A stretch of 44,446 bases of DNA, from contig JAJYFF010000020.1 of the NCBI GenBank assembly GCA_021785405.1, forward strand, positions 1-44,446, written 5' to 3'. Below are positions 17,163 through 26,180 of the stretch, piece after piece; position 1 is the first letter of the stretch, and each line of letters begins with the position of its first letter. This DNA is from Pseudomonadota bacterium (GTDB taxonomy: Bacteria; Pseudomonadota; Gammaproteobacteria; Steroidobacterales; Steroidobacteraceae). The notes beneath the pieces are model-generated. The model had not been told where the DNA came from, did not search any database, and was given only the letters and a program-made list of their open reading frames with translations. The translations under genes and the position numbers were made by a program.

Positions 17163-19751
17163 ATGCGGGTTCCAGCGACGGAGCGCTCGACCGTGCCCAT
17201 CGGAAGCGACGAATCGGACGAGCCGCGCGGCCTCAGCGCCGCGGCGGCGGCGGATCGGCTGCGGGCCGGCGGTTACAACGAACTGCCGTCGGCGGACCAC
17301 CGCAACCTCGTGCGCATCGTCCTCGAGGTGCTGCGGCAGCCGATGTTCGCGCTGTTGATCGCCGGCGGGGTGGTCTACCTGCTGCTCGGCGATCGCGTCG
17401 AGGCGTTGATCCTCCTGCTCTTCGCATCGCTGTCCGTCTCGATCACGATCGTGCAGGAGTCGCGGACCGAGCGGGTGCTCGAGACGCTGCGCAATCTCGC
17501 GAGTCCGCGCGCGATCGTGATCCGCGACGGCCGGCGCGTGCAGATCGCGGGGCGCGAGGTCGTCGTCGGCGATCTGATGATCGTGACCGAAGGCGACCGC
17601 GTGGCCGCGGATGCGACCCTGCTCACCGCGGAGGACCTGCTGGTCGACGAATCCTTGCTGACCGGCGAGTCCGTGTCGGTGCGCAAATCCGCGCGCACCC
17701 GCGACGCCGGCGCCGCGCCGCGGCGGGACGCGCCCGGGGGCGAGGAGTCGCCGCAACTGTACGCGGGCACGCTGATCGTCCGCGGTACCGGCCGGGCGCA
17801 GGTGCACGCGACCGGCGCCCGCAGCGAGATGGGCAAGATCGGCCACGCGCTGCGCGGGATCGAGCTGGAGCCGGCGCACCTGCAACGGCAGCTGCAGTGG
17901 CTGGTCCGCGATTTCGCGATCGTCGGGGCGATCGCGGGCGGCTCGGTCGTGGTGCTGTTCGGGTGGTTGCGCGGCTCGTGGCTGAACGCGCTGCTCGCCG
18001 GCATCGCGATCGGGATGTCGCTGCTGCCCGAGGAATTCCCGCTGGTGATCGCGGTCTTCATGGCGATGGGCGCGTGGCGGATCTCGCGCGCGCGGGTGCT
18101 CACGCGGCGCGCGGCGGCGATCGAGACGCTCGGCGCGACGACGGTGCTGTGCACCGACAAGACCGGCACCTTGACCGAGAACCGCATGAGCGTCGCCACG
18201 GTCGTCGCGGCGGAGGCGAGCTGGCGGCCGCTCGATCCGGGACCGCTCCCGGAGCCGGTGCGGCGCGTCGTGCGCGCCGCGTTGCGCGCGACCGCGCGGG
18301 AGCCGGTCGACCCGATGGACCTCGCGGTGCACGCGCTCGCCCGCGAACACGGCGAGACCGCGCCCCCCGCGTCGAGCTACGTGCGCAGCTACGGGCTGCG
18401 CCCGGACCTGTTCGCGGTCGCGACCGTGCTGCGCGGCGACGACGGCCGACTAACCGCGCACGCGAAGGGGGCGGCCGAGGCGATCGCGTCGCTGTGCCAT
18501 CTCAGCACCGATCGGGCCCGCGCGCTCGGCACGGCCGTCGATGCGCTCGGCGCGTCCGGGATCCGCGTGCTCGCGGTCGCCGAAGCGGCGCTCGACCCGA
18601 GCGTCGGCGCCGACGAACTGCCCGACTCGCCGCGGGGCATCGCGTTCGAGTACGCCGGACTGCTCGGATTCGCGGATCCGTTGCGCGCGAACGTGCCGGC
18701 CGCCGTCGCCGAGTGCCGCTCGGCGGGGATCCGCGTCGTGATGATCACCGGCGACTATCCGACGACCGCGGCCGCGATCGGGCGCGAGGCCGGTCTCGAT
18801 ACCGCGCACGTGCTGACGGCCGAGCAGCTCGACGCCGCCGACGATGCGCGGCTCGCGACCTTGGTCAAGGAGACCAGCGTGTTCGCGAGGATCCGGCCGG
18901 CGGACAAGCTGCGCATCGTGCAGAGCCTGAAGGCGGCGGGCGAGGTCGTCGCGATGACCGGCGACGGCGTGAACGACGCGCCGGCGATCAAGGCGGCGCA
19001 TATCGGGATCGCGATGGGCGGCCGCGGCACCGACGTGGCTCGCGAAGCCTCGTCGATCGTGCTGCTGGACGACGACTTCGGGTCGATCGTGCAGACGATC
19101 CGGCTCGGTCGCCGGATCTACGACAATCTGGTGAAGGCGATCGAGTACATCGTCGCGGTGCACATCCCGATCGCCGGGCTCGCGCTCACGCCGCTCCTGC
19201 TCGGCTTGCCGCTCGTGCTGTCGCCGATCCACATCGCGTTCCTCGAGATGATCATCGATCCGGCGTGCTCGCTGGTGTTCGAAGCGGAACCGGAGGAAGA
19301 CAACGTGATGCGCCGACCCCCGCGGGATCCGCGCGAGCCGCTGCTGCGGCCGCGGCGCTTGCTCTGGGCGGTCGCGCAGGGCACGGTGTCGTTCCTCCTG
19401 CTCGCCGCGCTGCTGGTGATCGGTGCGCGCGCCGGCGTCGCGGCCGAGCGCTTGCGGGCGATCGTGTTCGTCTCGCTGGTCGTCGCGAACCTGTCGTTGA
19501 TCCTGGTGAACCGCAGCTTCGGCGCGACCTGGTCCGGCGCCGTGGGTCGCCCGAACCGGTCCCTGTGGATCCTGTTCGGCGCGGTGATCGCGATGCTCGC
19601 GGTCGCGGTCGGTTGGGGGCCGGCCGCGGGTCTGTTCCACTTCGCGACGCTCGGTTGGCGCGCCGCCGGGATCGGCGTCGCGGTCGGCGTCGTCGCGTTC
19701 GCGCTGCTCGAGGGACTCAAAGGGCTCTGGTTCCGGCGCGCGCCGCCGTGA
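17163..19751 (+). CDS. P-type cation-transporting ATPase
   Basis: A protein of 862 residues with all P-type hallmarks: TGES at 167-170, phosphorylated Asp332 in DKTGTLTEN, and the hinge TGDGVNDAPA. Membrane segment 4 carries PEEFP at 289-293 in place of the PEGLP of calcium pumps, and the M6 region reads IDPACSLVFEAEPEE with several acidic side chains. This is a P2-like cation pump; the ion (calcium, manganese, magnesium or other) cannot be decided. There is no N-terminal metal-binding CxxC domain, which argues against a copper or zinc P1B pump. A GTG at 17193 preceded by GGAG is an alternative start. The gene appears monocistronic, convergent with the degenerate kinase gene. Confidence 0.93.
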   Translation: MRVPATERSTVPIGSDESDEPRGLSAAAAADRLRAGGYNELPSADHRNLVRIVLEVLRQPMFALLIAGGVVYLLLGDRVEALILLLFASLSVSITIVQESRTERVLETLRNLASPRAIVIRDGRRVQIAGREVVVGDLMIVTEGDRVAADATLLTAEDLLVDESLLTGESVSVRKSARTRDAGAAPRRDAPGGEESPQLYAGTLIVRGTGRAQVHATGARSEMGKIGHALRGIELEPAHLQRQLQWLVRDFAIVGAIAGGSVVVLFGWLRGSWLNALLAGIAIGMSLLPEEFPLVIAVFMAMGAWRISRARVLTRRAAAIETLGATTVLCTDKTGTLTENRMSVATVVAAEASWRPLDPGPLPEPVRRVVRAALRATAREPVDPMDLAVHALAREHGETAPPASSYVRSYGLRPDLFAVATVLRGDDGRLTAHAKGAAEAIASLCHLSTDRARALGTAVDALGASGIRVLAVAEAALDPSVGADELPDSPRGIAFEYAGLLGFADPLRANVPAAVAECRSAGIRVVMITGDYPTTAAAIGREAGLDTAHVLTAEQLDAADDARLATLVKETSVFARIRPADKLRIVQSLKAAGEVVAMTGDGVNDAPAIKAAHIGIAMGGRGTDVAREASSIVLLDDDFGSIVQTIRLGRRIYDNLVKAIEYIVAVHIPIAGLALTPLLLGLPLVLSPIHIAFLEMIIDPACSLVFEAEPEEDNVMRRPPRDPREPLLRPRRLLWAVAQGTVSFLLLAALLVIGARAGVAAERLRAIVFVSLVVANLSLILVNRSFGATWSGAVGRPNRSLWILFGAVIAMLAVAVGWGPAAGLFHFATLGWRAAGIGVAVGVVAFALLEGLKGLWFRRAPP

Positions 19752-19764
19752 TCCCGGCGGGCCG

Positions 19765-20517
19765 CTACGGGCCTGCGGCCGGCAACCGGAACCAGGTCCG
19801 GCCGCCCGCGTGCAGCTTCTCGAAGCCGATCGTCCCGCGATGCGCCTCGATGATCGAGCGGCTCGCCGCGAGGCTGAGACTGAGCGAGGGCGCCGACGTC
19901 GCGAGCGAGGGCTCGAACGCGTCGTGATCCGTCGCCGGTGGATGGGCGCCGTCGTCGATCACGTTCGTGAGGACGGCGTCGGCGGCGGCGCGGATCTCCA
20001 CGCGGACGCATGGCATGCCACCCTGGGGATCGGCCGCCGCGAAGCCGCTGCGGACCAAGCTCAGCAACACGTACTGGATGCGCGCCGCGTCGACGCGAAT
20101 CTCGGGCAGACCGGGTTCGAGGTCGATCTCGAGGCGGCCGTGGTATTCGGCGGCGATACCGCGCAGAGGCGCGTCGATCGCCGCGATCAAGTCCTCGATC
20201 CGGTGGCGGTTCGCGGGCGCGACCGGTGCGGTGTGCCGCGCGCGAATCCGGCCGACGTCCGCGCCGGCTTCGAGCGCGAGGCGTGCGATCTCGCGGAATA
20301 TCGCGGCCGTCTGCTCGATCGGCGGGCTCGCGCCCGCGAGCATCCGGCTGCCGGCCTGCGCGAACGCGGCGATCGCGCCGAGCGGCTGATTCATGTGGTG
20401 CGCGAGCCACGCCGCGAGTTCCTCGAGCTCCGCGCGGCGGGCGACGTCCGCGACCCGATGAGCCGGGAATTCCACGGCTCCGGCCGCCGAATCCCGTGCG
20501 GCTGTCTGCCTGATCAT
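19765..20517 (-). CDS. Degenerate histidine-kinase-like protein (probable pseudokinase)
   Basis: A protein of 250 residues closely similar in layout to the intact kinase at 26181-26930. The dimerisation/H-box is kept (LAHHMNQPLGAIAAFAQAG, with His40 at the phospho-acceptor position) but the following Glu is His41. The ATP-binding domain has lost its motifs: the N-box Asn is gone (VRSGF at 155-159 versus VQNAF), the G1 box DSGTG is DDGAH at 188-192, and the glycine-rich GTGLGL is SLSLSL at 211-216. The frame is intact with no stop codons and ends with the same TWFRLPAA tail, so it is likely expressed. Catalytic activity is doubtful; a dimerisation partner or phosphate acceptor for a kinase is possible. 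No response regulator is adjacent. Confidence 0.75.
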   Translation of the reverse strand: MIRQTAARDSAAGAVEFPAHRVADVARRAELEELAAWLAHHMNQPLGAIAAFAQAGSRMLAGASPPIEQTAAIFREIARLALEAGADVGRIRARHTAPVAPANRHRIEDLIAAIDAPLRGIAAEYHGRLEIDLEPGLPEIRVDAARIQYVLLSLVRSGFAAADPQGGMPCVRVEIRAAADAVLTNVIDDGAHPPATDHDAFEPSLATSAPSLSLSLAASRSIIEAHRGTIGFEKLHAGGRTWFRLPAAGP

Positions 20518-20562
20518 GGACGAAATCGTCGCGCGTCGCTCGCGGTCCCGCAGCCGGGAATT

Positions 20563-22143
20563 CTACCTAGTGCGGCTCCGGGCGATCGCCGCGATCGCGT
20601 GCTCGAGGGCGCCGGGTTCGGCGGTCGCGATCTCGACCACGTCGGCGCGCTCGTCGGCACCGACCGGCTCCAGCGTCGCGAGTTGCGTTTCGAGCACACC
20701 GCGATCCGCGTCCGAAGGATCCGCGCCGCGGCGCTGGCGCGCCGCGACCCGGGCCGTCAACACCGTCGGGTCGGCCCGGCAGGACAGAATGACCAGCGGG
20801 ACCCCGGCCGCGGCGGCGAGCGCGCGATAGCGGTCGCGGTCGACGCGGCGCAAGCTGGCCGCGTCGAGGATCGTCGGGACCCCGCCCTCGAGACAGGTGC
20901 GGGCGCCATCGATCAGCCGCGCGTAGGTGCGCGCATCGGCCGGCGGATCGTGCGCGACCGGCGCGGCGCCCGCGAGACGTTTGCGTTCGACGTCGGAGCG
21001 GATCCGGATCGCGGCCACGCGCGCGACGAGCCGTTCGCTCAGCCAGGATTTCCCCGATCCCGAGGGTCCGTGCATCGCGACGAGTACCGCCGGCGGCGGA
21101 CTCGCGAAACCCGCGGCGGTGCGGATCCGCGCGCGCGCGCGGTCGGTGAACGCCTGGCGACCGGCGGCGCCGGTTCCGGCGGCGCCGGCCTCGGCGGCGA
21201 GCGTGTCGACCATCGCGCGGACCAGCGCACGATACACCGCGTAGAACGGCAGCAACGCGACGCCGGCGTAGTCGCCGGTGTCGCCGACGTAGGCGTCGAG
21301 GAACACCGCGGCGAGGTCGGGCCGCGATCGTCCGACGAGGTCCATCACGAGGAACGCGGTGTCGCTCATCACGTCGATCCAGCGCAGCGCCGGATCGAAT
21401 TCCAGGCAGTCGAACGGCACCAAGCCGTGCTCCCAGCGCACGACGTTGCGTGCGTGCAGGTCGCCGTGGCACTCGCGCACGTAGCCGCCGGCTTCGCGGT
21501 CCTCGAAACGCCGCGCATCGCGCTCGAGTCGGTCGTGCGTCCAATCGATCAGCCGACCGAGTTCGGGCGCGGCGCCGTCCTCGCGGACGTGCGCCAGCAG
21601 CGTCGCGAGATTGCCGAGGACCGCGGCCCGCATCCGCTCGGTGTTCGTTCCGTGCGGACGGCCGACGTCGATCGGCGCGCTCGCATGAAAACGCGCGACG
21701 CGATGCGCGAGGCCGGCGATCTCGGCGGCTGGCACCGCGTCGTGCTCGAGCAATGCGGCGAGTTCCTGGGTTCCGTCGAACTGCCGCATCTTCACCGCGT
21801 ACTCGATCGGCGTGCCGGGGCCGCCGACGCGGATTCCGCGCGCGTCGCGCACGATCGGCACCACGTCGAGATAGAGTTCGGGCGCCAGGCGGGCGTTCAA
21901 GCGCCGCTCCTCCTCGCACAGAAAACGCCGGCGCGCGAGCGTGCTCGCGTCCAGGAACTCGAACCGCACCGGCTTCTTGAGCTTGTACGCGTAGTCGCCG
22001 GTCAGCACGATCCGCGAGGTGTTGGTCTCGATCAACCGCGGCGCGGCCACCGGATGGGGGTATGCGGCGGGATCGAGCAATTCCTCGACCCGCAACGGCG
22101 GCGAGGCCTCGCCGGCGGGTCCGGTGCCGCTCGTCGCCCGCAT
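20563..22143 (-). CDS. Fusion of aminoglycoside-phosphotransferase-like kinase and P-loop ATPase
   Basis: A protein of 526 residues in two halves. Residues to ~340 form an APH-like kinase domain, with [12 protein letters not shown] as the catalytic loop and FDCLEFDP as the metal-binding segment. The remainder is a P-loop kinase with Walker [10 protein letters not shown], resembling gluconate-kinase-like AAA_33 proteins. This pairing (COG2187 plus COG0645) is widespread in proteobacteria and its substrate is not established to my knowledge. I chose the ATG at 22143; the open frame runs further upstream but through sequence overlapping the divergent glpK leader. Fold calls are confident; function unknown. 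Confidence 0.8.
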   Translation of the reverse strand: MRATSGTGPAGEASPPLRVEELLDPAAYPHPVAAPRLIETNTSRIVLTGDYAYKLKKPVRFEFLDASTLARRRFLCEEERRLNARLAPELYLDVVPIVRDARGIRVGGPGTPIEYAVKMRQFDGTQELAALLEHDAVPAAEIAGLAHRVARFHASAPIDVGRPHGTNTERMRAAVLGNLATLLAHVREDGAAPELGRLIDWTHDRLERDARRFEDREAGGYVRECHGDLHARNVVRWEHGLVPFDCLEFDPALRWIDVMSDTAFLVMDLVGRSRPDLAAVFLDAYVGDTGDYAGVALLPFYAVYRALVRAMVDTLAAEAGAAGTGAAGRQAFTDRARARIRTAAGFASPPPAVLVAMHGPSGSGKSWLSERLVARVAAIRIRSDVERKRLAGAAPVAHDPPADARTYARLIDGARTCLEGGVPTILDAASLRRVDRDRYRALAAAAGVPLVILSCRADPTVLTARVAARQRRGADPSDADRGVLETQLATLEPVGADERADVVEIATAEPGALEHAIAAIARSRTR

Positions 22144-22300
22144 CGCCGTCGATCCTCCGCGGATGCTCGTGTTCGAGCCGGTGAAGCCCACTGTAAAGCG
22201 GCGCGCCGCCGGTGGCCATCGGGAGCAGGCGCGGAGCGCTACGGGGATATCCCGGGGTTCGCCGCGTGTGCGATCATCGGTCCGACGCCGGTGGGGCGTC

Positions 22301-22308
22301 GAGGAGGA
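22301..22308 (+). promoter_or_regulatory. Ribosome binding site of glpK
   Basis: GAGGAGGA, 10 bp before the ATG at 22319, among the strongest Shine-Dalgarno sequences in the window. It fixes the glpK start within a longer open frame. Confidence 0.7.
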
Positions 22309-22318
22309 ACGCGTTCCC

Positions 22319-23818
22319 ATGCCCCAGTACGTCGGGTCGATCGACCAAGGCACCACCAGCACCCGGTTCATCGTGTTCGACCGCGACGGGAACCCGATCG
22401 TGTCGGCGCAGCGCGAGCACGCGCAGATCTTTCCGCGGCCGGGTTGGGTCGAGCACGATCCGCTCGAGATCCTCGAGAACACCCGCCAGGTCGCGGCGGA
22501 CGCGCTGTCGCGCGCGGGATTGCGCGCGGCCGACCTGGCCGCGATCGGGATCACGAACCAACGCGAGACGGTGCTCGTCTGGGACCGGCACAGCGGCCGA
22601 CCCTTGCACAACGCGCTCGTCTGGCAGGACACGCGCGCCGACGCGCTGGTCGCGCGGCATGCGCGCGACGGCGGCCACGACCGCTTCCGGGAGAAGACCG
22701 GCCTGCCGCTCGCGAGCTATTTCAGCGCGCCGAAACTCGAGTGGCTGTTCGCCGAAGTCGCCGGTGCGCGCGCCGCGGCCGAGGCCGGGGACGCGCTGGC
22801 CGGCACCATCGACGCCTGGCTGGTATGGCACTTGACGGGCGGGCCGCGCGGCGGCGTGCACGTGAGCGACGTCACCAACGCGAGCCGCACGCAGTTGATG
22901 AACCTCGCGACCCTGGACTGGGACGAGGAACTGCTGCGCGCGTTCGACGTGCCGCGCGCGGCGCTCCCGCGGATCGTCTCCTCCAGCGAGTCGTACGGGG
23001 TGGTGAGCGACGGGCCGCTCGCCGGGGTTCCGCTCGCCGGGATCCTCGGGGACCAGCAGGCGGCGCTGGTCGGACAGGCGTGCTTCGAGCCGGGCGCGAC
23101 CAAGAACACCTACGGGACCGGCTGCTTCTTGCTGACCAACACCGGCACGCGGCCGGTGCGTTCGCGCGCCGGCCTGATCACCACGGTCGCGTACCGCTTC
23201 GGCCGGGAGGCGCCGCGCTACGCGCTCGAGGGCTCGGTCGCGATCGCGGGCGCGCTCGTGCAATGGCTGCGCGACAACCTCGGGCTGATCGAGCGCAGCG
23301 CCGACGTCGAAGCGCTCGCGCGCGAGGTCGAGGACAACGGGGGCGTGTATTTCGTACCGGCGTTCTCCGGGCTGTACGCCCCGTATTGGCGGCCGGATGC
23401 GCGTGGCGTGATCGCCGGGCTGACCCGCTATGCGAACCGCGGACACCTCGCCCGCGCGTCGCTCGAAGCGACCGCGTATCAGACGCGCGACGTGCTCGAG
23501 GCGATGCGCAGTGACTCGGGCACCGCGATCGCGGCGCTCAAGGTCGACGGCGGCATGACGCTCAACGAGACCTTGATGCAATTCCAGGCGGACATCCTCG
23601 GCATCGACGTGCTGCGCCCGAAGACCGTCGAGACGACCGCGCTCGGCGCCGCCTTCGCCGCCGGCCTCGCGGTCGGTCATTGGCGCGCTGACGCGGATCT
23701 CGCCGCGGGGCACTCCGTCGAGAAGCGATTCGCGCCGACGATGCCCGCGGCGCGCCGGGCGGCGCTGTGCGCGGGCTGGCAGAAGGCCGTGGATCGCTCG
23801 CTCGGCTGGGTCGACTGA
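22319..23818 (+). CDS. glpK: Glycerol kinase
   Basis: A protein of 499 residues of the FGGY family, starting [16 protein letters not shown] with the phosphate-binding DQGTTSTR loop; [24 protein letters not shown] and TYGTGCFLL are all characteristic of GlpK, and the length is normal. It phosphorylates glycerol to glycerol 3-phosphate in the cytoplasm. The GlpD partner lies 6.4 kb upstream beyond unrelated genes; no GlpF facilitator or GlpR regulator is in the window. It is divergent from the phosphotransferase fusion and convergent with hemN. Confidence 0.96.
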   Translation: MPQYVGSIDQGTTSTRFIVFDRDGNPIVSAQREHAQIFPRPGWVEHDPLEILENTRQVAADALSRAGLRAADLAAIGITNQRETVLVWDRHSGRPLHNALVWQDTRADALVARHARDGGHDRFREKTGLPLASYFSAPKLEWLFAEVAGARAAAEAGDALAGTIDAWLVWHLTGGPRGGVHVSDVTNASRTQLMNLATLDWDEELLRAFDVPRAALPRIVSSSESYGVVSDGPLAGVPLAGILGDQQAALVGQACFEPGATKNTYGTGCFLLTNTGTRPVRSRAGLITTVAYRFGREAPRYALEGSVAIAGALVQWLRDNLGLIERSADVEALAREVEDNGGVYFVPAFSGLYAPYWRPDARGVIAGLTRYANRGHLARASLEATAYQTRDVLEAMRSDSGTAIAALKVDGGMTLNETLMQFQADILGIDVLRPKTVETTALGAAFAAGLAVGHWRADADLAAGHSVEKRFAPTMPAARRAALCAGWQKAVDRSLGWVD

Positions 23819-23837
23819 GCGCGCGGGGCGTCGAACC

Positions 23838-25229
23838 TCAAATCACCCGCGACAAGCGCGGCGCTCCCGCGCCCGCGTTCTTGTACGCGTCGAACACCAT
23901 CGCGACGTTGCGCATCAACAGGCGCCCGCGCGGGGTCAGGGCGATCCGGCGGTCGGTGCGCTCGACCAGTCCGTCGCCGATCAAGGTGTCGAGCCGCTCG
24001 AGCTCGTCGGCGAAATAGGCGTCGAAATCGATCGCGAAGCGCCGCTCGACTGCATCGACGTCGATCGCGTTGTCGCACATGATGCGATGGATCACGTCGC
24101 GCCGCACGACGTCGTCGTCGGTCATCACGACGCCGCGGTGCAAGGGCAGCCGGCCTTCGTCGAGCATCGCCGAATACAGCGACATCGTCTTCTGGTTCTG
24201 CACGTAGAGGCGGCCGACCTGGCCGATCGAGCTGACCCCGAGGCTCACGAGGTCGCGGCTCGCGTGCGTCGTGTACCCCTGGAAGGTGCGGTGCATCGTG
24301 CCGTTCGCGTGCGCGCGGGCGAGCGAATCCCCGGGCAGCGCGAAATGATCCATGCCGATGTACAGGTACCCGGCCGCGGTCAGCGTGTCGATCGCGAGTC
24401 TCAGCAACTCGAGGCGCATCGCCGGCCCTGGCAGGTCTCCCGCGACGATCTTGCGCTGCGCCTTGAAGGTCTGCGGCATGTGGGCGTAGCCGTACACCGC
24501 GAGCCGGTCGGGCCGCTGCGCGACGACCGCCGCGAGGGTCGCGGCGAAGGTCTGCGGCGTCTGCTTCGGCAGGCCGTAGATCAGGTCGAAGTTCAAGGAT
24601 TGCAGGCCGAGCGCCCGCGCCTTGTCGACCAGACGTGTCACGGTGTCGACCGGCTGGAGCCGGTTGATCGCCCGCTGGACCTCGGGATCGTAATCCTGGA
24701 CCCCGAGGCTCATGCGGTTGAAGCCGAGCTCGACGAGGGCCTCGAGGCGCTGCGGATCGACGGTGCGCGGATCGATCTCGATCGAGTAGTCGCGCGTCGG
24801 CGCGCGCGTCACGCGGAAATGCCGATCGATCGCGTCCAGCACCGACGCGAGCCGATCCTGGCCGAGGAACGTCGGCGTGCCCCCGCCGAAGTGCAGCTGT
24901 TCGACTTCGCGCGTCCGATCGAAATAGCGGCTCCTGAGCTCGATCTCGCGCGCGAGGCGCTCGAGATAGGCGTCCGCCTGGTCCATCTGGCGGGTAACGA
25001 TCTTGTTGCAACCGCAGTAGAAGCAGGGGCTCTGGCAGAACGGAATGTGCACGTACAGGGACAACGGCGCCTTCGCGAGTGCGCCCGGGCTCGTCGCGGC
25101 GGCCTCCGCATAGGCGGGCAGCCCGATGCCGTCGTGGAATTGCACCGCGGTCGGATACGAGGTGTACCGCGGACCCTCGCGGTCGTAGCGGCGCATCAAG
25201 TCGTCGTCGAACAGCACGTCGGTCGTCAT
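23838..25229 (-). CDS. hemN: Oxygen-independent coproporphyrinogen III oxidase
   Basis: A protein of 463 residues. The radical-SAM cluster motif reads CQSPCFYCGC with Cys65, Cys69 and Cys72 as cluster ligands and Cys74 as the extra HemN cysteine. HFGGGTPTFL, IEIDPRTV and SLGVQDYDPEVQ are characteristic, and the C-terminal HemN domain is present. It decarboxylates coproporphyrinogen III to protoporphyrinogen IX without oxygen, in heme synthesis under low oxygen. No FNR/Anr box (TTGAT-N4-ATCAA) is visible in the upstream gap. The tiny membrane peptide and the FixJ-type system next to it also suggest a low-oxygen theme. Confidence 0.96.
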   Translation of the reverse strand: MTTDVLFDDDLMRRYDREGPRYTSYPTAVQFHDGIGLPAYAEAAATSPGALAKAPLSLYVHIPFCQSPCFYCGCNKIVTRQMDQADAYLERLAREIELRSRYFDRTREVEQLHFGGGTPTFLGQDRLASVLDAIDRHFRVTRAPTRDYSIEIDPRTVDPQRLEALVELGFNRMSLGVQDYDPEVQRAINRLQPVDTVTRLVDKARALGLQSLNFDLIYGLPKQTPQTFAATLAAVVAQRPDRLAVYGYAHMPQTFKAQRKIVAGDLPGPAMRLELLRLAIDTLTAAGYLYIGMDHFALPGDSLARAHANGTMHRTFQGYTTHASRDLVSLGVSSIGQVGRLYVQNQKTMSLYSAMLDEGRLPLHRGVVMTDDDVVRRDVIHRIMCDNAIDVDAVERRFAIDFDAYFADELERLDTLIGDGLVERTDRRIALTPRGRLLMRNVAMVFDAYKNAGAGAPRLSRVI

Positions 25230-25404
25230 TCCGGTCGCCTCCCGCGCGCGAACTCCGCGGATGACCCGGTATTGTACGGCCGCCGATCCGGTCCGTCTGC
25301 GGGAGACTACGTAGCGGGCCCCGGTGCGCCCCGTATGGGCTCGGGGCGTCCGGTTCGGCTACGATTCACCGCGTGGCGAACCCTCGAATGGAGAATCGTC
25401 GGAC

Positions 25405-25485
25405 ATGATCGAGATCGTACGTGGAGCGGTGACGCTCGCGCTGATGGTTGGATTCGTCGTCTACGCCTCGCGCCGGGTCGGCTAG
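25405..25485 (+). CDS. 26-residue single-pass membrane peptide (CcoQ/FixQ-like?)
   Basis: A short frame encoding MIEIVRGAVTLALMVGFVVY followed by ASRRVG. One hydrophobic helix of about 16 residues ends in a positively charged tail, and GGAG lies about 11 bp upstream. This is the general layout of CcoQ/FixQ, the small subunit of cbb3 oxidases, but shorter and without ccoN/ccoO beside it. It sits between the divergent hemN and the convergent FixJ-like gene. The bias toward membrane residues suggests a real gene, but with 26 codons chance cannot be excluded. Confidence 0.4.
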   Translation: MIEIVRGAVTLALMVGFVVYASRRVG

Positions 25486-25537
25486 GCACTCCGCCGCGCC
25501 GCGGCGCGCAACCCGCGGCGCAACGCGCGCGCCCCGC

Positions 25538-26167
25538 TCACTCGGCGATCATCATGTGGAGCTTGACCAGGTGCGCGACCGAACGCGCGCCCATCTTCTC
25601 CATCACCTTCGCGCGGTGGATCTCGACCGTGCGCTCGCTCAGGCCGAGGTCGATCGCGATCACCTTGTTCGCGCCTCCCTCGACGACCAGGTCCATGACC
25701 TGACGTTCCCGCGGCGTCAGGGTGTCCAGCCGCTTCAACACCTCCGCGCGGCGCGCGAGGTCCTGCCGGTTCTCCGCGTCGTGGCGCAGCGCGTGGTTGA
25801 CCTTGTCGAGCAAGTCCTGCTCGCGAAAGGGCTTCTGGATGAACTCGAACGCGCCGGCCTTCATCGCCTGCACCGCCATCGGCACGTCCCCGTGGCCGGT
25901 GATGAAGATCACCGGCAGCATGCAACCGATCTGGTTCAGATGTTGCTGCAACTCCAGCCCGCTCATCTCGGGCATCCGGATGTCGAGCACGAGGCAGCCG
26001 GGCTCGTCGGGCTTCAGGTTCGCGAGGAACTCTCGCGGGCGGGCGTACGCGTGCGTATCGAAGCCGACCGTGCCGAGCAGCAGCGCGAGCGCGCGCCGCA
26101 TGCCATCGTCGTCGTCGACCACGTAGACCGTGCCCTTCGCGTTCTGAGTCTCGGTGGGTTTCGTCAT
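25538..26167 (-). CDS. FixJ/NarL-family response regulator
   Basis: A protein of 209 residues: receiver domain (acidic pocket VDDDD at 17-21, phospho-acceptor Asp62 in LDIRMPEMSG, Thr90 and Lys112) followed by a LuxR-type helix-turn-helix (LTPRERQVMDLVVEG, KVIAIDLGLSERTVEIHRAKVMEKM). This domain order and the MPEMSGLELQ segment are typical of FixJ/TodT/NodW regulators. It follows the kinase gene by 13 bp in the same direction and forms a two-component system with it. Targets are unknown. Confidence 0.92.
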   Translation of the reverse strand: MTKPTETQNAKGTVYVVDDDDGMRRALALLLGTVGFDTHAYARPREFLANLKPDEPGCLVLDIRMPEMSGLELQQHLNQIGCMLPVIFITGHGDVPMAVQAMKAGAFEFIQKPFREQDLLDKVNHALRHDAENRQDLARRAEVLKRLDTLTPRERQVMDLVVEGGANKVIAIDLGLSERTVEIHRAKVMEKMGARSVAHLVKLHMMIAE

Positions 26168-26180
26168 CCTGACACCTCAG

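Noticed and set aside
25230-25404. An FNR/Anr box in front of hemN.
   Set aside because: I looked for TTGAT-N4-ATCAA or close variants and found none in this gap.
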